Below are positions 5,612 through 6,025 of a stretch of DNA of 6,025 nt, piece after piece. This stretch comes from Methanomicrobiales archaeon. GTDB lineage: Archaea; Halobacteriota; Methanomicrobia; Methanomicrobiales; Methanoculleaceae. The DNA lies in NCBI GenBank assembly GCA_012510295.1, contig JAAZID010000179.1, forward strand, positions 1 to 6,025. Reading direction: 5' to 3'. Made by a program: the position numbers and the translations under genes. A model generated the notes under the pieces. The model was not told the DNA's origin. It was given only the letters and a program-made list of their open reading frames with translations, and ran no database searches. Every line of letters starts with the position of its first letter. The stretch's first letter is position 1.

Positions 5612-5904
5612 TGGCGGTTGACCGGCGGTTTGTCCTCCTCTGCGCCGGCGAGATCCTGGTCGTTGCCGTCGGGGATCTCCTCGCGGCCCTCGTCCTCCAG
5701 GTGGTCGCCCTCGCCGCATTCCTCGATGACCGGCGGGGCTATCCGGTCTTTGCCGGGGTGCTGGTCATCTTCGCGGCGATCCTCTCGGTGAGCGGCCGGG
5801 TTCTCCTCCCCCTGCTCGGCGTCGCGGGCGTTCTCGGTTGTGGCTACCTTGCTCTCAGCCTCCAGGACTACCGGATCGCCCGGTGGGCGCGGGGGGAGGG
5901 ATGA
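5611..5904 (+). CDS. Small three-TM membrane protein, last gene of the operon
   Basis: 97 residues: a hydrophobic stretch from 7 to 38 interrupted by acidic residues Glu14 and Asp22, then helices at about 45-60 and 64-83, with a short basic tail (YRIARWARGEG). The ATG at 5611 overlaps the DUF58 stop (TGATG) and has a well-placed GGAGG at 5599-5603, seven bases before it, so it is very likely translated. I recognise no family. Two buried acidic residues in the first hydrophobic region are unusual for a plain scaffold and could serve ion or partner contacts, which is speculation. In size and topology it mirrors the first gene of the operon (88 residues, three helices), though no sequence similarity between them is obvious by eye. 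Confidence 0.8.
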   Translation: MAVDRRFVLLCAGEILVVAVGDLLAALVLQVVALAAFLDDRRGYPVFAGVLVIFAAILSVSGRVLLPLLGVAGVLGCGYLALSLQDYRIARWARGEG

Positions 5905-6025
5905 CTCAAGTTATCATACTGGATCTGGAGAGGTGGCCTGTTTGTTTTCTCGCTCCCCTATTTTTTCACCCGGTACGCCTGCATGGGGTGCCGCGGATTC
6001 TCGGGAATCGTGTATTCCAAAGTAC
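5901..6025 (+). CDS. Doubtful open frame running off the right edge
   Basis: An ATG at 5901 overlaps the previous stop as ATGA, and the frame stays open for 41 codons to the window end (MTQVIILDLERWPVC...). Against it: GGAGG is only one base from the ATG, third-position GC falls to roughly half compared with the strongly GC-rich third positions of the genes before it, the frame crosses a T-rich tract that looks like a terminator, and the peptide resembles nothing I know. Most likely it is non-coding. Confidence 0.15.
   Translation, partial: MTQVIILDLERWPVCFLAPLFFHPVRLHGVPRILGNRVFQS
5905..6025. other. Downstream non-coding region
   Basis: Composition changes sharply from the GC-rich operon to mixed sequence. 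Apart from the T-tracts it contains two overlapping small hairpins at 5996-6018: GATTC/GAATC with a 4-base loop, and GGAAT/ATTCC with a 5-base loop. No tRNA, promoter or coding sequence can be supported before the edge. Confidence 0.5.
5941..5966 (+). terminator. T-rich archaeal-type terminator of the operon
   Basis: TTTGTTTTCT at 5941-5950 is followed by TTTTTT at 5961-5966, the only strong T-tracts in the window. Archaeal RNA polymerase terminates at runs of T on the coding strand without needing a hairpin. The tract begins 37 bases after the last operon stop, the expected place. Confidence 0.5.

Noticed and set aside
5967..5990. CACCC (5967-5971) and GGGTG (5986-5990) as a terminator hairpin.
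   Set aside because: The stem is 5 bases with a 14-base loop and follows the T-tract instead of preceding it, so it does not fit an intrinsic terminator.
1..6025. CRISPR arrays, tRNA or rRNA genes, insertion sequences and attachment sites.
   Set aside because: No regularly spaced repeats, tRNA-like folds, transposase motifs or terminal inverted repeats were seen; nearly the whole window is coding.

Overview
The window looks like GC-rich euryarchaeal DNA, most likely a methanogen of the Methanomicrobiales (Methanoculleus-like). The evidence is the high third-position GC, short overlapping genes with GGAGG-type ribosome binding sites, Asn-X-Ser/Thr sequons concentrated in the predicted extracellular proteins, a T-tract rather than a hairpin terminator, and a left-hand protein that resembles a family of methanogen extracellular proteins. 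The genus is an inference from recalled sequence style and was not checked by search.

Layout. Positions 3-575 hold the C-terminal part of a secreted or surface protein whose start lies off the left edge. Positions 576-748 are a short non-coding gap with several small dyads, a possible weak promoter and a 13-codon mini-ORF. Positions 749-5904 are one compact, co-directional operon of six genes, every junction of which overlaps: a 3-TM small protein (TTG start); a 531-residue membrane protein with a large outside part, two Ig-like repeats and a cytosolic DUF4129-like tail; a DUF4350-like membrane protein; a MoxR AAA+ ATPase; a DUF58 protein; and a second 3-TM small protein. A T-rich tract at 5941-5966 probably ends transcription. 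The last 121 bases contain no convincing gene.

How the genes may work together. The order DUF4129, DUF4350, MoxR, DUF58 is the classic core of MoxR/DUF58 gene neighbourhoods, also known from actinobacteria. MoxR ATPases generally act as chaperone-like remodelling motors, and DUF58 proteins are their usual membrane-tethered partners. Here the ATPase has all its catalytic motifs. The DUF58 protein appears to have lost the metal-binding (MIDAS) residues of its vWA-like domain. The DUF4129-like tail is attached to an extracellular module with Ig-like repeats rather than to a transglutaminase. The DUF4350-like protein carries an EF-hand-like loop on its predicted outer face. A reasonable but unproven reading is a membrane complex in which an ATP-driven cytosolic motor is coupled to extracellular modules that sense or assemble the glycoprotein cell surface. 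The operon class is known, but this architecture and its function are to my knowledge undescribed.
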